From contig DATGZX010000176.1 of NCBI GenBank assembly GCA_035296965.1, positions 1-5,850 on the forward strand: DNA of 5,850 nucleotides. Reading direction: 5' to 3'. How positions within the stretch are numbered: position 1 is the first letter of the stretch; each line of letters begins with the position of its first letter. Under the pieces are notes generated by a model. The model saw only the letters and a list, made by a program, of their open reading frames with translations. It ran no database searches and was not told where the DNA came from. Shown one piece after another: positions 5,414 through 5,850 of this stretch. Source of the stretch: DATGZX01 sp035296965 (GTDB lineage Bacteria > Planctomycetota > Planctomycetia > Gemmatales > Gemmataceae). Position numbers and translations under genes: made by a program.

Positions 5414-5850
5414 CTAGAAGCCTCCGCCGAGACCGAGCGCTCCGCCGATACCGCCGCCGCCGAAGCCGCCAAAGCCCCCGCCGCCAATACCGCCAATGCC
5501 GCCAATGCCGCCGGACAATCCGCCGATACCGCCGCCGAATGAGCCGCCGCCAAAGCCGCCGACGCCGCTGAGACCACCGCCAAGGCCGCCGCCCAAACCA
5601 CCCAGGCCGCCGCCCAAGCCGCCGCTCAAACCGCCAGATAGGCCACCACCGATACCACCGCTTAAGCCGCCACTGATGCCGCCGCTAATGCCGCCCGAGC
5701 CACCCATGCCCATCCAGCCGCTTGACGGGATCTGGATGGGCGTCAAGAACATGCGGTCGGGCCTTGTGCCGCCCACACCGCCCCCGATCCCGCCGCTCAG
5801 GCCACCACCAATCCCACCGCTCAGACCGCCACCAAGCCCGCCGCTCAGGC
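5414..5850 (-). CDS. Gly-rich repeat protein, partial at the right edge
   Basis: The frame is open from the right edge (5850) to TAG at 5414-5416, at least 144 codons. An internal GTG at 5776 could serve as a start, but Gly-rich sequence in the same frame continues upstream to the edge, so the true start is probably outside. The protein is built of GGL, GGI and GGF steps with Ser inserted regularly (GGGLSGGIGGGLSGGIGGG), shifting to GGF and GGIGG near the C-terminus, which ends ALGLGGGF. A single non-repetitive island, TRPDRMFLTPIQIPSSGWMG, interrupts it at about 5705-5770. No catalytic motif is seen in this part. Such proteins may be structural or surface components, but the sequence does not show that. 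A high-GC triplet repeat can open false frames; the non-Gly island and clean Phe-Stop end favour real coding. Confidence 0.55.
   Translation of the reverse strand, partial: LSGGLGGGLSGGIGGGLSGGIGGGVGGTRPDRMFLTPIQIPSSGWMGMGGSGGISGGISGGLSGGIGGGLSGGLSGGLGGGLGGLGGGLGGGLSGVGGFGGGSFGGGIGGLSGGIGGIGGIGGGGFGGFGGGGIGGALGLGGGF
5708..5747. repeat. Two overlapping inverted repeats inside the Gly-rich gene
   Basis: GCCCATCCAG (5708-5717) pairs perfectly with CTGGATGGGC (5732-5741). CTTGACG (5721-5727), in the loop of the first, pairs perfectly with CGTCAAG (5741-5747). The two stems share one base and would compete with each other. They coincide with the non-repetitive island of the protein. Confidence 0.4.

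Noticed and set aside
5149..5601. Ala-rich minus-strand frame and Arg-rich plus-strand frame over the Gly-rich gene
   Set aside because: They are the other readings of the same triplet repeat; only the Gly frame has a coherent end and a non-repetitive island.
1..5850. tRNA, rRNA, CRISPR array or insertion sequence
   Set aside because: No cloverleaf with a GTTCGA-type arm, no regularly spaced direct repeats and no transposase motif were seen by eye on either strand.

Overview
The window looks like an accessory, partly degenerate stretch of a GC-rich planctomycete-type chromosome, most likely in or near the Gemmata group. That placement is inference. It rests on a Gfo/Idh/MocA oxidoreductase of the kind abundant in Planctomycetes (WxGP and a Trp-rich NWHWFWHWGNGELGNNGVH block), TPR and FkbM modules, an RHS-type N-terminal domain behind a Gly/Cys-rich leader, and a long Gly-rich repeat protein. 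No rRNA, tRNA, CRISPR array or complete insertion sequence was seen.

Layout, left to right. 94-909 (minus): a short protein with a Gly/Cys-rich leader and the start of an RHS-like domain, stopping where an RHS protein should go on for many hundreds of residues. 925-1284: a spacer, somewhat AT-richer, with two inverted repeats near the RHS start and one possible small gene (1004-1192, minus). 1285-1917 (minus): an FkbM-type methyltransferase domain. 1848-2294 (minus): the C-terminal end of a TPR protein in another frame. The two overlap, and the SAM-binding motif is interrupted exactly where the frame changes. 2309-3484 (minus): a 391-residue protein with a PD-(D/E)xK-like N-terminal domain, probably a restriction or defence-type nuclease relative, which may lack its C-terminus. 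3485-4114: mostly non-coding, but 3833-4027 (plus) encodes a convincing C-terminal tail of an unrecognised protein. 4115-5206 (plus): a Gfo/Idh/MocA oxidoreductase without its signal peptide and GxGxxG segment. 5414-5850 (minus, running off the right edge): a Gly-rich repeat protein.

The main result is not a new operon but a pattern: at least four coding units end or begin in the middle of a recognisable domain (RHS, TPR/FkbM, oxidoreductase, the unknown tail), and the nuclease-like gene may be a fifth. The junctions lie near 94, 1880, 2295-2312 and 4027-4085. This fits repeated recombination or decay in a variable region. I see no coherent pathway. The nuclease-like gene is the most plausible functional accessory gene, and its catalytic Gln-x-Cys where (E/Q)xK is expected is the most interesting protein-level feature.
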